64,000 bases of DNA. Source: Dillenia suffruticosa. Its lineage: Eukaryota; Streptophyta; Magnoliopsida; Dilleniales; Dilleniaceae. Position numbers and translations under genes: made by a program. The first letter of the stretch is position 1; the number at the start of each line of letters is the position of its first letter. Shown in pieces: positions 35,628 through 49,311 of this stretch. The stretch lies in assembly GCA_033439265.1 (NCBI GenBank), contig JAVTVX010000024.1:9593001-9657000 (forward strand), in the 5' to 3' direction. The notes beneath the pieces were generated by a model, which saw nothing but the letters and a program-made list of their open reading frames with translations, made no database searches and was not told where the DNA came from.

Positions 35628-38453
35628 AATAATAATAATAATAATAATAATAAGAGTAAAAAAAAAAAAGAGGAGTGCTGCATTTTGAGCCAAAACGCAG
35701 CACATCAAATTAGGGCTTAAAGCCCTAATTCTTCCTCTCACTCATTCTCTTTTCCTCTCTCTTTCTCTCTCCGCCTCTTCCCCTTCCTGCGACCCGCTGC
35801 TCCACTTCGCCGCGAGGCTCTGCCGTGCACCACCACTACCATCTTCTTCTTCTTTTCTCCCACTCTATCTTTCCCTCTCGGATTCTCTCTCTCCGCTGCT
35901 CACTCTCTCTCTATCTCTCACGATCTCCCTCCCTCTCGAGCACACTCCGCCGTGAGCTTCCATGTACACCACCACTATGAGTGCACCACAGCCGCTGTAG
36001 CTCCTCCCTCCTGCGAGCGCTCCGCAGTGCGATCCTCCCTGCACGAGCGTGAGCGCGCCACAGTATGCGCTTCCCCGCGCCAGCGCTCCACAACGCAAGC
36101 ACAAGCGCACGCTTGCTCGAGAGTGCGCTTGAACACGAGCACGCTCCAGCGCACTACCACGCCCAACCATCGAGCGCGCGACTACAGTCCAGTTCGAGAG
36201 CACACGCTCCAGCCCTCGAGCGCGAGTGCCCACGAGCACGCGAGCTCGCAACAGTCCGCCAGCCCGCGAGCCCGCTAGCCCATCAGCCTGAGAGCCCACC
36301 AGCCCACGATGGCCCGCGAGCCTGCGACGGCCCGCGAACCCACGACCAGCCGTCTCCTTCGAGAGCTCACCTACAGTCTCCGCAAAAACCCTAGGTCGCG
36401 ACTTCTTTACTGCAGGTAACGGCTATATTGGTTTTTCTCCTTGGGTTTGGTATTTAAAATTTGAGTTAGTTGCTAATATTGTTCAAATTTGAAAATATTA
36501 CTGATTTTAAACCAATTTGACGGGAGAACGAAAGTTAGGTCTGAGATTTGCAAAACCCTAGGTGAGAGAGAAATGCAACCACTTAAACGTTTGAAATAAA
36601 TTTTATCGAATTTAGGTTGAAATTAGAATCAGAAGCTATATATATGTTTTGAAATATGTTAAATTCGAAAAAAATTAGAAAAAAATGAGAAATATTGGAA
36701 ATAAGTAGATTGGTGAACCAAATGATTTGAAATGGATAAAACGAAAATCTAGAAAGTAGATTGGGTAAATTAAGGTTGTGTTAAATTGAAAAGAAAAATG
36801 GAAAATCTCTTGTTAGGTTTTATTTGATATTAAATTGTGATGATTTGATTAGGAAAATCTTTTTGGAGACTCGAGGGGTCAGATTTGATTTGTTTTGAAA
36901 ATAGGGAGTGACCACCCTCCCTAGAGGTGAGTGGAACCCTAATCTCTTGCATGAAATAGTAAAATCTGATTTATCATATTTTTAATAAAACATGTTTTTT
37001 TGATATGCATTGTCTCGAATATGGAATTGAAATTCAAATCTGTTTTGTGATTATTGGAGTGTCGCGCTTATATTTCTACGATTATGCATCCATATTTGAA
37101 ATGAAATGAAATTGTGTCATGATTTGAGAAATTGAATACTTTCTATTCTACCATTACATTGGTTTGTTGAATTTAAATGATTTCGATAAAATATATTGGC
37201 ACACGGATTTGAATTGTTTTGAGGATATGATGAGATGATTTGGCTATATGGGTTGAATGCCTACTAGCTTGAGATGATATGATGATATGACATTATTTGA
37301 TAAATTTTGTAGCTATGAAGGGCGTTTGTAGAGGTACCGGGTTGTCCAGATACGCTTCTGCAGGAGGTATCCGTAAACGTCATATGTCTAATGGCTATAG
37401 GCACGGCTGGTTGAACTCAAGTAAGGGGGAGAACGTGTGTGACGCTACCGTCCAGCACCGGGCGGGATCCTATACACGATGATGAGTTAGCCCCAGCGAA
37501 CTCATGGCTAACGTCGGGGTAGAGAGTGACTTTTGAACTCTTTGCATAATAAAACCCCCGATGCACCTATTCTTGGTCATGATTGACTTTTGCCAGGATC
37601 CTTTCGGTTTGTTCTATGATCTACTTGATTTTAAATGGATGTATATATGTATGTTATTGTGTAAATGATTTAATGAGTTCATTTTAGCTAACATATCATG
37701 ATTTACTGTAAAATTTGAATTATTGGTTATGAATGATATTATTTAACACTTCAATATTCACCTATACTATTAGTATTTGAGATTAATCTCCTCACTCACT
37801 AAATATCTTCCTTGATACTCACCCCCTTTTCTTTCCCTCCTCAGACAGGATTATTGTACTAGAGTGACGCTTTGGCTCTAGAGGATTTGGTAGCTCGTTG
37901 GCGGATTTGAGTATTTTTCGACGGTGAGATTTACATTAAGTTGAGATATGAGATCCGCACCTTATTTTCAACCCTGTGAGATCTTGACCTTGAGATCCGT
38001 AGTTTACCGTGTATTTATTATGGATTTACTGTATAAGTTATGTACATTTATTTGCGAAACTCTCATATTTCATTTGCATTAAGGCAAGATTGTAGTGTTT
38101 GAATATCAATTTAGAAAAATTAATTGTAAATTGTATAAGACTTAGGCCCGCAGTGTGGCGGCTGCTCATACTTTAGTTGGGCATGACAGTAGAGGTCTGT
38201 GATTAGAATTGTTGGAAATTTACTTAACCTGGCGTTATTTTGGATGTCTGCTGTGGTTGGTGGGTTGTTGTGAGGCCGGAATAGCCATTTTATTTTATTT
38301 ACAGGACGATTTTAATTATACAGGGTTAAACAGGTTTATTTGTATATGGGAAACCTCCGATTTATGAGGAGATTCTGTCCGATTTTCTGTAAAAATACAG
38401 ACAGCATTCAGAGCAACGGGCGACTGCTCATGACCCCGGTTCGGGGCGTGACA
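35406..38453 (+). repeat. 3' LTR of G1 (3,048 bp)
   Basis: It starts TGTAACACCGACACTGCGGTG after a purine-rich tract (AAGGGTTAGAAAA, about 35393-35405) and ends GGGGCGTGACA, followed by the target duplication ATTTT. It contains a (TA)n run at about 35596-35624, an (AAT)n run to about 35653 and the same GC-rich block as the 5' LTR (35940-36400). Confidence 0.93.
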
Positions 38454-38458
38454 ATTTT

Positions 38459-39470
38459 AATATATAATATATTTCCCAATATGTCCCTCAAATTCAATAT
38501 GGTATAGTCAAAATCAATTGATTTTGAAAATGCAATAGGTGTATATTGACATGACTGAAAACGTGTTTTTGCAATTATGAAGGATTTTTTCAAGAGGGAC
38601 CAGAAATCTTCTAGAGGTGCGTGCAAGTGCGTAAATGATTGTCTTGAACTTTGACGAAACCCATATTGATGAGCAGCTTTTTCTAGAACGAACTAGAGTT
38701 TTCTGGAGGCATGTACGGATACATATTAAAGAATAGCTGTTTTTTAGAACAGATTAAGAGTTTGCTAGAGATACATGTGGACGCATATTGAAGAATAGAT
38801 TTTTAGAACGGATCAAGAGTTTTTTTGGAGGAGCATGCGAACTCATAATAAAGAGCAACTTTTTAAGAATGGACTAAAAATCTTTTGGAGGTGTTGTGGA
38901 CGCATATTGAAGAGTAAATTTTTCAAAACGGATCGGTGATTTTTTGTCATAAATATAATAATTGTTATTATAAATATAGAAATATAAGAATAAGAAATGT
39001 CAAATATGTGTCAAAATTAAATCAATAATTGATTTGATTTTAATATATAATATATTTACTAACAATTATTATTATTATGATAATAAAAAAGCACTTTGTT
39101 TTACATGAATCAAATGTTATGATTTATAAAGTATTGTAAATATTTTATGGGTTTACCGATATATATATAAAGGACTTAAAAATGCACTTTAGTCTAACGA
39201 AAATGGGATTTCCTATGGAACAATTTATGTGTGATGTCTAGATATTGTGTTTTCCTTTCTTCCATAAATTTTTTGCCATTTTCACATTAAAAGTGGACAA
39301 ATTATCAAGTAGAATGGACTCATGTAATTCTCCCCTCATAATTAATATTTCCCATATAAAATTTTAAAATATATTAGTTTACTAAACCAAAAAAAAAAAA
39401 AAAAATTCCATAAATACAACCACTGATTTGTTTGGGGTGTAGATGTGGATGTTGCACCAAACCAAATGAT
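38459..39470. other. Intergenic sequence between G1 and Copia D
   Basis: AT-rich; it holds the 60-bp minisatellite (38677-38947) and otherwise no recognisable gene. Confidence 0.6.
38677..38947. repeat. Minisatellite, unit about 60 bp, about 4.5 copies
   Basis: Units begin at 38677, 38737, 38799, 38859 and 38918 (spacing 60, 62, 60 and 59). Each has TTTTTAGAACGGATCAAGAG-like, TTTTGGAGG, CATGTGGACGCATATTGAAG-like and AGAATAG-like segments, at perhaps 70-80% identity. A weaker preceding copy may start near 38590. Confidence 0.8.
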
Positions 39471-39475
39471 CAATT

Positions 39476-39783
39476 TGTTGTAAAATTTAAAAGTATGATA
39501 AATTCAAAAAAAAAAAAGAAAATTAAATGTAATTTGGAAAGAATAATTTTATTTTTTCTATTATTTGTGTGTACAAATGAATATATAAGGGAGGTATATA
39601 TATAGAGACTTTGAAAGAAATATGAATAGTCGCTCTCATAAAGTGTGGTAACTCAAAAACAAAAAATCATCCAAAAACCTAAAAACCAATAGGCATCCTA
39701 ACACATATTAAATATGAGTGACTTATAAAATATATATTAGATATTTTATGAACATTCATATAAATTTTCTAAAATTTATAACA
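39476..39783 (-). repeat. 3' LTR of Copia D
   Basis: Begins TGTTGTAAAATTTAAAAG, shares AATATGAATAGTCGCTCTCA with the 5' LTR, and ends TTTATAACA before CTTCCCATTGG, a plausible reverse-complement polypurine tract. Confidence 0.85.
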
Positions 39784-41413
39784 CTTCCCATTGGATATCC
39801 ATTACACAGAGAATAAATTTTATTAAAACTTTATTAGAATAAACAAAAAAAAAAAATCCATAGTGAAGAAAAAAGAGTACACTATTCAAGATATTTGATA
39901 ATATACTTACTTCGCCAAATATATGCATTATTGCCTTTAATAACACTATAGGAATATCCTCGTTGGAGGATAGCCCACTATTTTTTGGAATGTAATGAGT
40001 TATTAACCCCAACCAAATACATTCTTGACTTGATTCATGAATTGTTATGATCTCAACGTGATTTCGAAAAAGTGACACCTATAGATTGTTTTGTTGATCA
40101 ACATGATATAATAATACTACCATATGTAAATAAGTACACAATCTGGGTTCATATTTTGTGTGAATTAGATAAAAATCCAGCATTCACATATCCAATTAGC
40201 ATTCATTTAGAATTATTATAATAGAACAAGTCAACATCAACTAATTTTTGGAGATATTGAAAAATATGTTTGACTCCATTCCAATATCATTGTTTAGGAA
40301 AAGAATTAAATATTGCTAATAAATTTGTAATAAATGACATATCATATCTTGTATACTTAACAAGATATATAAGTTCTCCAATCGCACCGAGACATGACAC
40401 TCCATGATCAAAAAGTTTTTAATTTTTCCCCCGTGGTTTAAACGGATTTTGTCAATGTCAAGTGATCGGACGACCATATATTTTATTTATATAAAAATAT
40501 TTTAAAACTTTAACAGTATAATTTGATTGATAGATGGATATCTCATCTCTAGATATTTAATCTGTAAACCAAAGTAAAATTTTATTTTTCTAAAATTTTT
40601 GGCCTCAAATTTTCCTTTTAAATATTCAATGATTTTGGAAAATTCTTTAGGAGTTCCAATTAAATTCAAATAATCAAAGTAAATAGTGATGATCACAAAA
40701 TTTTCTTAACAAAAACATATGGATATATTTGGTCATTTGTATAGCATTTTTTTAAGCAAACAATCATTTAAATAATTATCCAACATTTGCCCTGATTGAT
40801 TTAAGCCATACAAAGATTTTTGCAAGTTGATGGCGTAAATTTCTCGAGAATTTGGATCACATAGTTTATGCAATTTAAATCTTTCAGTGATTTTCAAGGT
40901 AATGTAATTTTCCAAAATCCCATATAGGTAAACAGTGACTATATCCATCAAATGTATTTTTAATTTTTTATGTAATAGTAGGGTTACAAAAAACCATAAT
41001 GTAATTGCATCCCCGACTAGTGAATACATATCATTATAATCGAAATCCAACCTTTGCAAAAACTTTTGTGCTACCAATTGTGCTTTATATCATACAATTT
41101 TATTTTTCTCATTTCGTTCTCAAACAAAAACTTATTTATATCTTACAGAATTTACACATTCATACGTTTAGATTATAGGTTCAAAAACTTCGTATTTAGC
41201 AACTAAATCCAATTCAAATTGGATAGCATCATTCCATTTTGTCCAATCATTTCTTTGCCGATATTCATAATTGATTTTGCTTCAAAATTCTCAATTTCTT
41301 CCATAATTTCAAGTACTACATTATATGTGTAAATATCATCTACAATTGTTTCAACTTGATTCCAACATATTCTTGTAATGGTGAAATTTATGAAAATTTC
41401 ATTTGCATGCTCC
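39784..41413 (-). pseudogene. Copia D RT and RNase H remnant
   Basis: RNase H: HESSQECIWLGLITHYI and GLSSNEDIPIVL (39776-40078). RT: the region 40502-40696 (FGLQIKYLE), and 40733-41077 with QKFLQRLDFDYNDMYS and KSLYGLNQSGQMLDNYL. 41203-41413 is the stretch upstream of RT. Broken fossil. Confidence 0.85.
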
Positions 41414-41418
41414 TCATG

Positions 41419-44045
41419 TGTCACGCCCCGAACCGGGTTTGAGCAGCCCCCCGCTGTCCTGAATGCCGGCTGTATTTCTATAGAAAATTGGGCAGAACCT
41501 CTATGTAAATCGGAGGTTTTCCATGTACAATTAAACCTGTATATGTAAAATCAACTTGTAATTTAAACAAATGGCCATCCCAACCTCTCCAAAATCAACA
41601 AATTCCATCTCCAAACATCCAGGACAACGTAAGGCTTTACAATTTCCAGCAATCCTAGCCACAGATCTCTACTATCATGCTCAACTAGAGCATAAGCAGC
41701 CGCTACATAGAGTGGATCTAAGTTTATACAATGTATAACATATTTCCCAAGTAGAAAGTTTAAAACGCTTACAGATGCCTCAATACGAGTAAAATGAACC
41801 AAAACGAGAGTATGCACACAACTGCTTATAAGTTATATAGTCATCCCATAATATACACGGCCAACTACGGACCTAAATGTCAAGATCTCGCAGGGTCGAA
41901 ATGAAGTACGAAATTCATATTTCAAATTTAACCTAAACCTCACCGTTGTATATCACCCAGATCCACCAAAATCTCTAAAATCTTAAGCGTCGCTCCAGCG
42001 CAACAATAATCTTGTCTGAGGAGAGAAAATGGAGGGGTGAGTATCATGGGAAGATACTCAGTGAGTGAGGGGGATAATATCAAGTATAAATAGTGTGGGT
42101 GAACCATTGGATTGTCAAATAATATCATTCGAAACAAAAATTTACATTTCACAGCAAAACATGATATGTTTAGCAATTTGAAATCATTTAATCAATCACA
42201 CGATAACAAGCATGTATACATCCATTTAAAATCAAGTAGTATCAGAGCGAGCCAAAAATGATCCTGACAAAGGTCAACCGTGACCAAGCACAGACGCATC
42301 GGGGGTTTTATTATGCATAGACTTTAAAACGTTCTCTACCCCGACGTTGGTTATGAGTTCGCTGGGGCTAACTCATTAATGTGTATAGGACCCCGCCTGG
42401 TGCTAGACGGTGACGTCACACACGTTCTCCCCTTACGTGGGTTCAACCGACCGTGCCTATAGCCCTTAGAATAAATGACGTTTGCGGATACCTCCTGCAG
42501 AAGCGTATTCGGGCAACCTGATTCTCTACAAACTCCCTTCGTAGTTACGCAATCATCAATATCATCATCATAGTATCACAATGGCACAACGTCCCATAAG
42601 TAAAATCATATCATCGCATGACTAGTGGGCATCCGACCCACATAGTTCATCAAAGCATTTGAAGTCTGCGTGCCAATACGTTTAATCAAATCATTTCAAA
42701 ACAACATATCAATGCAACAGTAGAAAAGGAAATTATCAATTTTCAAGTAATGACACAATTTTTGTTTCATTTCAAACCATGGATGCATAGTCATCGTGAA
42801 CATAATTTCAAGACACTCCAATAATCACAAAACAGATTTTAAATTTAGTATCATACGTCAAAACAATGCATATCAAAAGCATGTTTTATCGAAAATATTG
42901 CAGAAAACACGTTTTACTATTTTATACAAGAGATTAGAGTCTTACTCACCTATCTAGGGAGGGTGGTCACTCCCTATTTTTCAACGAGTCTCCAAAAAAC
43001 AAATCTAATCAAATCATCAAATTTTATATCAAATAAAAACCTAATAAGGGATTTTTAATTTTTTTCCAATTTAATATAACCTAAAATCAACAAAATATAT
43101 TCAAATTTTGAAGTGAGTGCGTTTCTCTCAGGTAGGGTTCCTCGGGTTTCAGATCTAGCTGTCGTTCACCCGTCGGATTGGTCTAAAACCTGTAATATTT
43201 CTCAATTGAAATATATTAACAACAACTAAATTTCTAACACCAAATCCTAGAAGTTCAACAAAATCATAGTCGTTACCTGCAGTGAAGATGCATGTGAGCT
43301 CTCGAAGGGGAAAGCCGGTCGCGAGCTCGCGGGCTATCACGGGCTCGCTGGCCGGTGGCTAACGGGCTAGCAAGCTGGCCTGCTGGTGGGCTCGCGGGCT
43401 CTCAGCCCAGCTTGCTGACCGCAGCGGGCTTCGCGGGTCGCAGTGGGTCGCGCTGGACTCGGCCTTGGGCCGCTGGTGGGCTCGCGGCTGGTGGGCTGGC
43501 CCACTCACGGGCTAGGGCTCATGCTCGCGAGCTGGATCGCGTGCTGGAGCGCGCTCGCACTCATATTGGGGTTGCACGCGCTCGCGCTGGGTCACACGCT
43601 GGCTCGTGCGGGGTTGCGCGTAGGGCTCGCTGGAGATCGCGCATTGTGGCGCGCTGGGCTCGCGCGCTGGCTCGCGCTGGGGTCACGCTGGAGCTCGTGT
43701 AGAGATCGCATAGCTCGTGCACAAGCGCGCAGTAGTGCGCAGGCGTAGTCCCGATCGGGCGTACGCTCGCGCTGTGGAGCGCTCGGGCAGAAGATTCAGC
43801 GCTGCTCGGGCGAGGAAGGAGGTGTTGCAGCGGTGGCGATCGTGGGAGGAAGGCGTTGCTCGCGGGAAGGTGCTGCAGCGGTGGCGATTACGGGAGGAAG
43901 GAGCTACTCGCGGGAGGGCGTTGCAGTGGTGGGCGGCGGCTCGCAGGAGGGCTGAGAAAAAGAGATTAGGGCTTTTTAGCCCTAATCAAATTTGGGAATT
44001 TTGATTTTTTTTTTTGATTTTTTTTTTTGCTTTTTCGGTATTACA
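41419..44045 (-). repeat. 3' LTR of G2 (2,627 bp)
   Basis: On the plus strand it begins TGTCACGCCCCGAACCGGG and ends TTTTTCGGTATTACA, next to a reverse-complement purine tract (TTTTCTGACCCCCT). GC-rich block at about 43290-43960. The end of the block reads AGATTAGGGCTTTTTAGCCC, shared with the other LTR. Confidence 0.93.
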
Positions 44046-44093
44046 TTTTCTGACCCCCTAAAATCAAGTTTCATTCTCGGAACTAAAAGAGGA

Positions 44094-45290
44094 CTAAACT
44101 GCAAATAAATGGGGGTACTGTCTCCTCATAGCCTCCTCGGGCTCCCAGGTCTCCTCTTCGGCCTGATCACTACTCCACAAAACTTTGACCAATGAAATTT
44201 TCTTACTCCGCAGCTTTCTGACCTGTTGATCTAGAATAGCCACGGGCTGAACTGGAAGACTAAGGTCCTCTCGTAACTCAAGAGGTGGAGGCTCAAGTAC
44301 ATGAGAAGGATCGGCCAAGTATTTCCTGAGTACTGAGACATGGAATACGTCGTGAATACGGGATAGTCCATATGGCAGCTCCAATCTATATGCCACACTT
44401 CCGACCCTCTCAAGGATACGGAGGGGCCCAATATATCTGGAGCTCAACTTGCCCCACTGCTTGAACTGTATAACTCCCTTCCAAGGAGATATTCTCAAGA
44501 AAACCATATATCCCGTAGCAAACTCAAGAGGTCGCCGCCTACAATCAGCATACGTCTTCTATCTGTCCTAGGAGGCTTTCATCCGCTCACGGATGACCTT
44601 AATTTTATCTTTTGTTTGCTCAATCAACTCAACGCTACTAAGACGTCGCTCTCCGACCTCATCCTAGCATATCGGGGTGCGGCACTTCCTGCCATACAGT
44701 GCCTCATATGGAGGCATCCCTATATTGGCCTAATAACTGTTATTATATGCGAACTCGACCAGTGGAAGGTTCTGGTCCCAACTACCCTGGAAATCCATCA
44801 CACATGCCCTCAGCATGTCCTCAAGGGTCTGAATGGTCCTCTCAGACTGGCCGTCCATCTGAGGATGATATGCCGTACTGAATTTCAATCTAATACCCAA
44901 TGTCTCCTACAACTTAGGCCAAAACCTAGATGTGAACCTGAGGTCCCTATCTGAAACAATCGACACGGGCACTCCATGAAGTCGAACTGTGGTATCAATG
45001 TAGAGACGTGCTAACGCCTCTAAAGAATAGTCACCGCAGATAGCGATGAAATGTGCAGATTTGGTGAGTTGATCGATAATCACCCAAATCGCATCATGCC
45101 ATATACAAGTCCACGACAATCCCATCAGAAAGTCCATAGTAATATGCTCCCATTTCCACTCAGCAATGGAAAGAGGCTGCAGTGTGCCCGCTAGACGCTG
45201 ATGCTCGGCCTTCACCTGTTGGCAACCAAGTATCGTGCCACAAACTCTGCTATATCCCTTTTCATGCCTGACCACCAATAGCTACCCCTG
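44094..45290 (-). pseudogene. G2 integrase and chromodomain remnant
   Basis: 44907-45278: [46 protein letters not shown] (zinc end and core). 44094-44507: SRYIGPLRILERVGSVAYR, IHDVFHVSVLRKYLADPSH, then a chromodomain-like KVLWSSDQAEEETWEPEEAM. The typical Tekay C-terminus. Broken fossil. Confidence 0.92.
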
Positions 45291-46126
45291 ATGGTCCGAT
45301 ACATCTTCGTACCCCCGGGATGCATAGCATATGCAGAAGAATGTGCTTCCTCAAGGATAGCATGCCGAAGATCACTATAGGCCAGGACACACACTCTGTC
45401 TCTGAATACCATGAGTCCATCATCACGAACTCTGAAGTCTCCGCTCTCAACTCTACGGACTCTATCCGCAAAACCTTGAATCTCCTTCTCTGTACTCTGG
45501 AGCTCTCTAATACGGTCGAACAAAGTCGGCCTGACCTCAAATCTGGCTAGTAAGCCTCCCTGATCATCGTTAGTCAAACTGACTCCTAAGGCTCGGAGTC
45601 CCACTAAACAAGAAAGGTAGGCTTTCTCTGTCGACTGTGAGGATGATGCTGACTTCCGACTCAAGGCATCTGCTACAACATTCGCCTTGCCCAGATGATA
45701 ATCAATAATGAGGTCATAATTTTTGAGGAGTTCTAACCATCTCCTCTGTCTCAAATTCAGCTCCTTTTGGGTAAATAGATATTTCAAACTCCTATGATCT
45801 GTAAATACCCTGCAGGTCACCCTATAAAGATAATGCCGTGATATCTTCAATGTGAAGACTATGGCTGCCAACTCTAAATCACGTGTTGGGTAATTAACCT
45901 CGTGTTTCTTTAGCTGTCGTGAGGCATATGCAATAACCCAACCATCCTGCATTAGAACACAACCCAATCCCTGTCGGCTAGTATCACTGTACACTGTATA
46001 CTCCTGACTACTAGTGGGAAGGGCTAAAATAGGAGCGGATGTCAACCGTTGTTTGAACTCTTGGAAGCTCGCCTCACAATGATCATCCCAAACAAACTTA
46101 ATCCCCTTCTGGGTTAATCTCGACAA
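45291..46126 (-). pseudogene. G2 RNase H and integrase zinc-end remnant
   Basis: The piece at 45212-46126 carries [60 protein letters not shown] (RNase H blocks), [17 protein letters not shown], and then the [17 protein letters not shown] integrase zinc end. Part of a broken pol. Confidence 0.92.
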
Positions 46127-46210
46127 TGGAGCAGCTATCTGGGAGAATCCCTCTACAAATCTGCGATAATACTCGGATAAACCGAGAAAACTACGAATCT
46201 TGATAACTGT

Positions 46211-47477
46211 TTATGGCTGCTCCCACTTCACTATAGCCTCAACCTTCTGCGGATCAACATAAATACCCTCCGCGGAAACAATGTACCCCAAGAATCCAAT
46301 TTGTCTCAGCCAAAACTCATATTTCGAGAATTTAGCATATAGCTGCTTCTCACGGAGTATCTGCAATACCACCCGAAGGTACTCAACATGATCTTCATCA
46401 CTCCGTGAATATATCAAGATGTCATCGATGAATACGATGACGAAACGATCTAAGTAATCGTGAAAAACTCTGTTAATCAAATCCATGAAAGCAGCTGGGG
46501 CATTTGTCAGCCCAAACGGCATGACTAGAAACTCATAATGGCCGTATCGGGTACAAAAAGCTGTCTTGGGTATATTTTCGGCCCTAATTCTCAACTGATG
46601 ATAACCTGAACGGAGATCAATCTTAGAGAAAACCCTGGCTCCCTGTAGCTGATCAAACAAATCATCTATACGTGGCTTTGTTCTATTGCCTGTAATCCAC
46701 ACAAAGCTGAAATATACCATCATTTTTCTTTACAAACAACACCGGAGCGCCCCAAGGTGAGGTGCTCGGGCGAATAAACCCCTTGTCCAGAAGTTCCTGT
46801 AACTGAGTTTTAAGCTCTCTCAGTTCAGCAGGCGCCATTCTGTATGGCGGAATAGAAATAGGATTGGTCCCCGGTACTAGATCAAGCTCAAAATCGAATT
46901 CTCGAACTGGTGGTAATCCGGGAAGCTTCTCAGGGAACACATCTGAAAATTCCTGCACCATAGGGACATCTTTAAGCCTCGATCCCTCAATGGTGGTGTC
47001 GATAACATAAGCTAGATAAGCCACACAACCATGACATACCAAGCGTCTGGCCTTTATAATCGAGATAATACTGCCGGGCAATGCTCGTCTCTCACCCCGG
47101 AATACTAACGGTGGCTGTTCGGACCTCTTAAATTCAACCTCCTTCATGAAACAATCCACGGAAACCCGGTGTAAACTCAGCCAATCTATCCTTAGGATGG
47201 TATCGAAATCCGTGATAGGGAGCGAAATCAGATCTACTTCTAATATCGTCTCTCCAATACCGACCTCACAGCACCTATAGACTGTATCTTGAATGATATG
47301 CTTGTCAAGAGGAGTGACTACCATAATCTCCTCATCAAGTGGCGAGAGAGATTTATCAGAATGGCGAGCGAACGTGTCGCTCACATAGGAAAAACTCGAC
47401 CCGGTATCTATGAGAATACTGGCGTCGATACCGAATATTCGCATGGTACCTAAAAGTAAGAAAAAGATCAACAGCAT
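46211..47477 (-). pseudogene. G2 protease and reverse transcriptase remnant
   Basis: 46683-47477: protease with the intact-looking block ILIDTGSSFSYVSDTFARH, LPITDFDTILRIDWLS, then the RT start ([47 protein letters not shown]). 46211-46723: RT core ([59 protein letters not shown]). Broken fossil. Confidence 0.93.
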
Positions 47478-47640
47478 TTAAAATGCGAAGAAAAAGTGAA
47501 CGAATATATATATATATATATATATCAAACTAGTTAAGTTTCGAAACCTTTAACTAGTCAAAACTGTACATCAATATCATAATATACAAAAAAATCATAT
47601 AAAAAGTACAACAAAAGTACTACACTGAGGGGTCCACGGG
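47478..47640 (-). other. AT-rich spacer between gag and protease of G2
   Basis: The counterpart of the spacer in G1: it shares TTTTGACTAGTTAAAG and the run of T-rich sequence before a TTTTAG/GTACC boundary. It contains a (TA)n run at about 47506-47525. Confidence 0.65.
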
Positions 47641-49062
47641 AGGATTACCCATAATAACATCAGGGTTTGCCTGTGCGTCCTCCTGTGTCATCGCAAACAT
47701 ACGAGCTTGGACCCTAGGCTACTATTGTGATTATCCTGGCACTATATTACTCCCGGCTGCAGTCCGGGGAGCGGTAAGAGCTGAGTACGCAGGTGCCTCC
47801 TGCTAGCCTGTGCCAGACGTACCAGTACGACTCTGCAAAGTTGATCCTTCTCGACCTAAATCGGGGCAGACACTCCTAACGTGACCTTACTTCCTACACT
47901 GGAAGCAAGTAACTGGTACTCTACATGCCCTAAAGGCATGGTGGCTACTGCATCTACGACAGAAGGGCAGTATCTGTGTAGTAAAGTGTGTAGAGACACT
48001 AGGGGCTGGTGCCCCAAAACCCTGTGGTCGAGGTCCCTGTCCCAGTACTGCTGGTCTGAAGCTAGAAGAACTTCCGGGATATCCATAACTTCTACCCCTT
48101 TCCGACGACTGTCCACCATGTGACCCAATTTTCCTCTTCTGGTGACTCTCCCTCTGTCTAGCCTCTGCTCGGACGATCTCTTCCGCCCGATACGTTGAAT
48201 TAATCACCTCTGATAGTGTAAAAGTGAAAGTCACTGTCATATACTTCTTGATGCTCAATTGGAGGCCATCTTCAAACTTGAACCTCATCTGAGCCGGTGT
48301 AGCCTTGTCGGGGACAAAGGCCGCTAGTCGTCTAAGCTCAGCCTCGTACTCTGAAACTGACCTCGTCCCCTGGCGCAAGTGCAAGAACTCCGTCCTCATC
48401 CGGTCCTGCTGGAACAGGGTGAAGTACCTACGGTCGAACTCTCGTAGAAAGTCCTCCCACCGCAGGGTCTGTGTAGCACTATCACGGATAGCCTCCCACC
48501 ACGAGAGGATATCTCCGTTGAGGAGTCTCTCAGCAACTCTCAATCTGAGCTCCTCTGACAACCCCAAATCTGTAAGGATTCTACAAATCCTGTTGATCCA
48601 GTATTTCGCTGCTACTGCATCACTGGTTCCTGAAAAGTCTATGCATCCGAGCTACCGAGACTCTTTCACCAACTGCATGAGCTCGTGGATGTGCCTCAAA
48701 GTAACCGACGTCTCATCGGTCAGTATAGAAATAGAAGGACCGGCCACCGAAAGAGGAACAACTATCGTAGGAGTAGGTATGGCCGCAGGTGCGGTTGTTG
48801 GAGTCTATAATGGAGGTGGTGGCATATGCGCCCCATATCTACTGTACCACTCATGCTACTGCCTCAAGGCATCGAGTGGTGGTGGAGGAATCTTGGCTGT
48901 AACAGCCGGTGGAGGTGCTGGTGGTGGCCCTAGTGAGCGTGCTCGAGTAGAGGAAGCATCCTCTGGTATTCGTGGCGCCTCGGGTGCCATAGGTGCATCA
49001 GGCACTGAAAGACGCTCAAGTGAGGCGAATCTAACACCTCTCCTACCACGTCTAGGTAGCAT
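47641..49062 (-). pseudogene. G2 gag remnant
   Basis: It begins at 49062 on the minus strand (MLPRRGRRGVRF) with a Pro/Ala-rich head. The piece at 47887-48567 carries the retrotransposon-gag core (WWEAIRDSATQTLRWEDFLR, FDRRYFTLFQQDRMRTEFLH, SVSEYEAELRRLAAFVPD), a Gly/Ser/Arg-rich linker and the zinc knuckle C-x2-C-x4-H-x4-C-like CRRCSSHHAFRACRVPVTCF. Broken fossil. Confidence 0.92.
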
Positions 49063-49311
49063 AATTCTGTAAAAAAAATATATTGTTATTAGATAGAAAT
49101 CGAGAATTAGGGTCAGTTGCTCCGTAACTAACCCCCTAAAACAAATGAACTATGATTCAAAGCATTTGAATACGAAATAACAGGTTAGATGAACTTATAT
49201 GCCTATGGCCAAGTATGGGTCTTTAAATGACTGTATGAAACTCTCTAATACATTGAGGACTTTTCATATATTTGGGAAGACTTTTACGACTATCTTTTCT
49301 CTAACCCAGAC

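Larger units (their letters stand above)
27080..38453 (+). mobile_element. Ty3/Gypsy chromovirus G1, Tekay/Del type (fossil)
   Basis: An 11,374-bp element bounded by two long LTRs and a perfect 5-bp target duplication ATTTT (27075-27079 and 38454-38458). Internal order is PBS, gag with zinc knuckle, protease, RT, RNase H, integrase, then a chromodomain-like C-terminus (EEIWEPEEAMRRQYSHLF). RNase H before integrase defines Gypsy; the long LTRs and chromodomain point to the Tekay/Del lineage. The whole length is present, but it is broken in well over a dozen places. By eye the two LTRs differ at roughly one base in ten over the first few hundred bases, so the insertion is old, probably millions of years. 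Confidence 0.93.
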
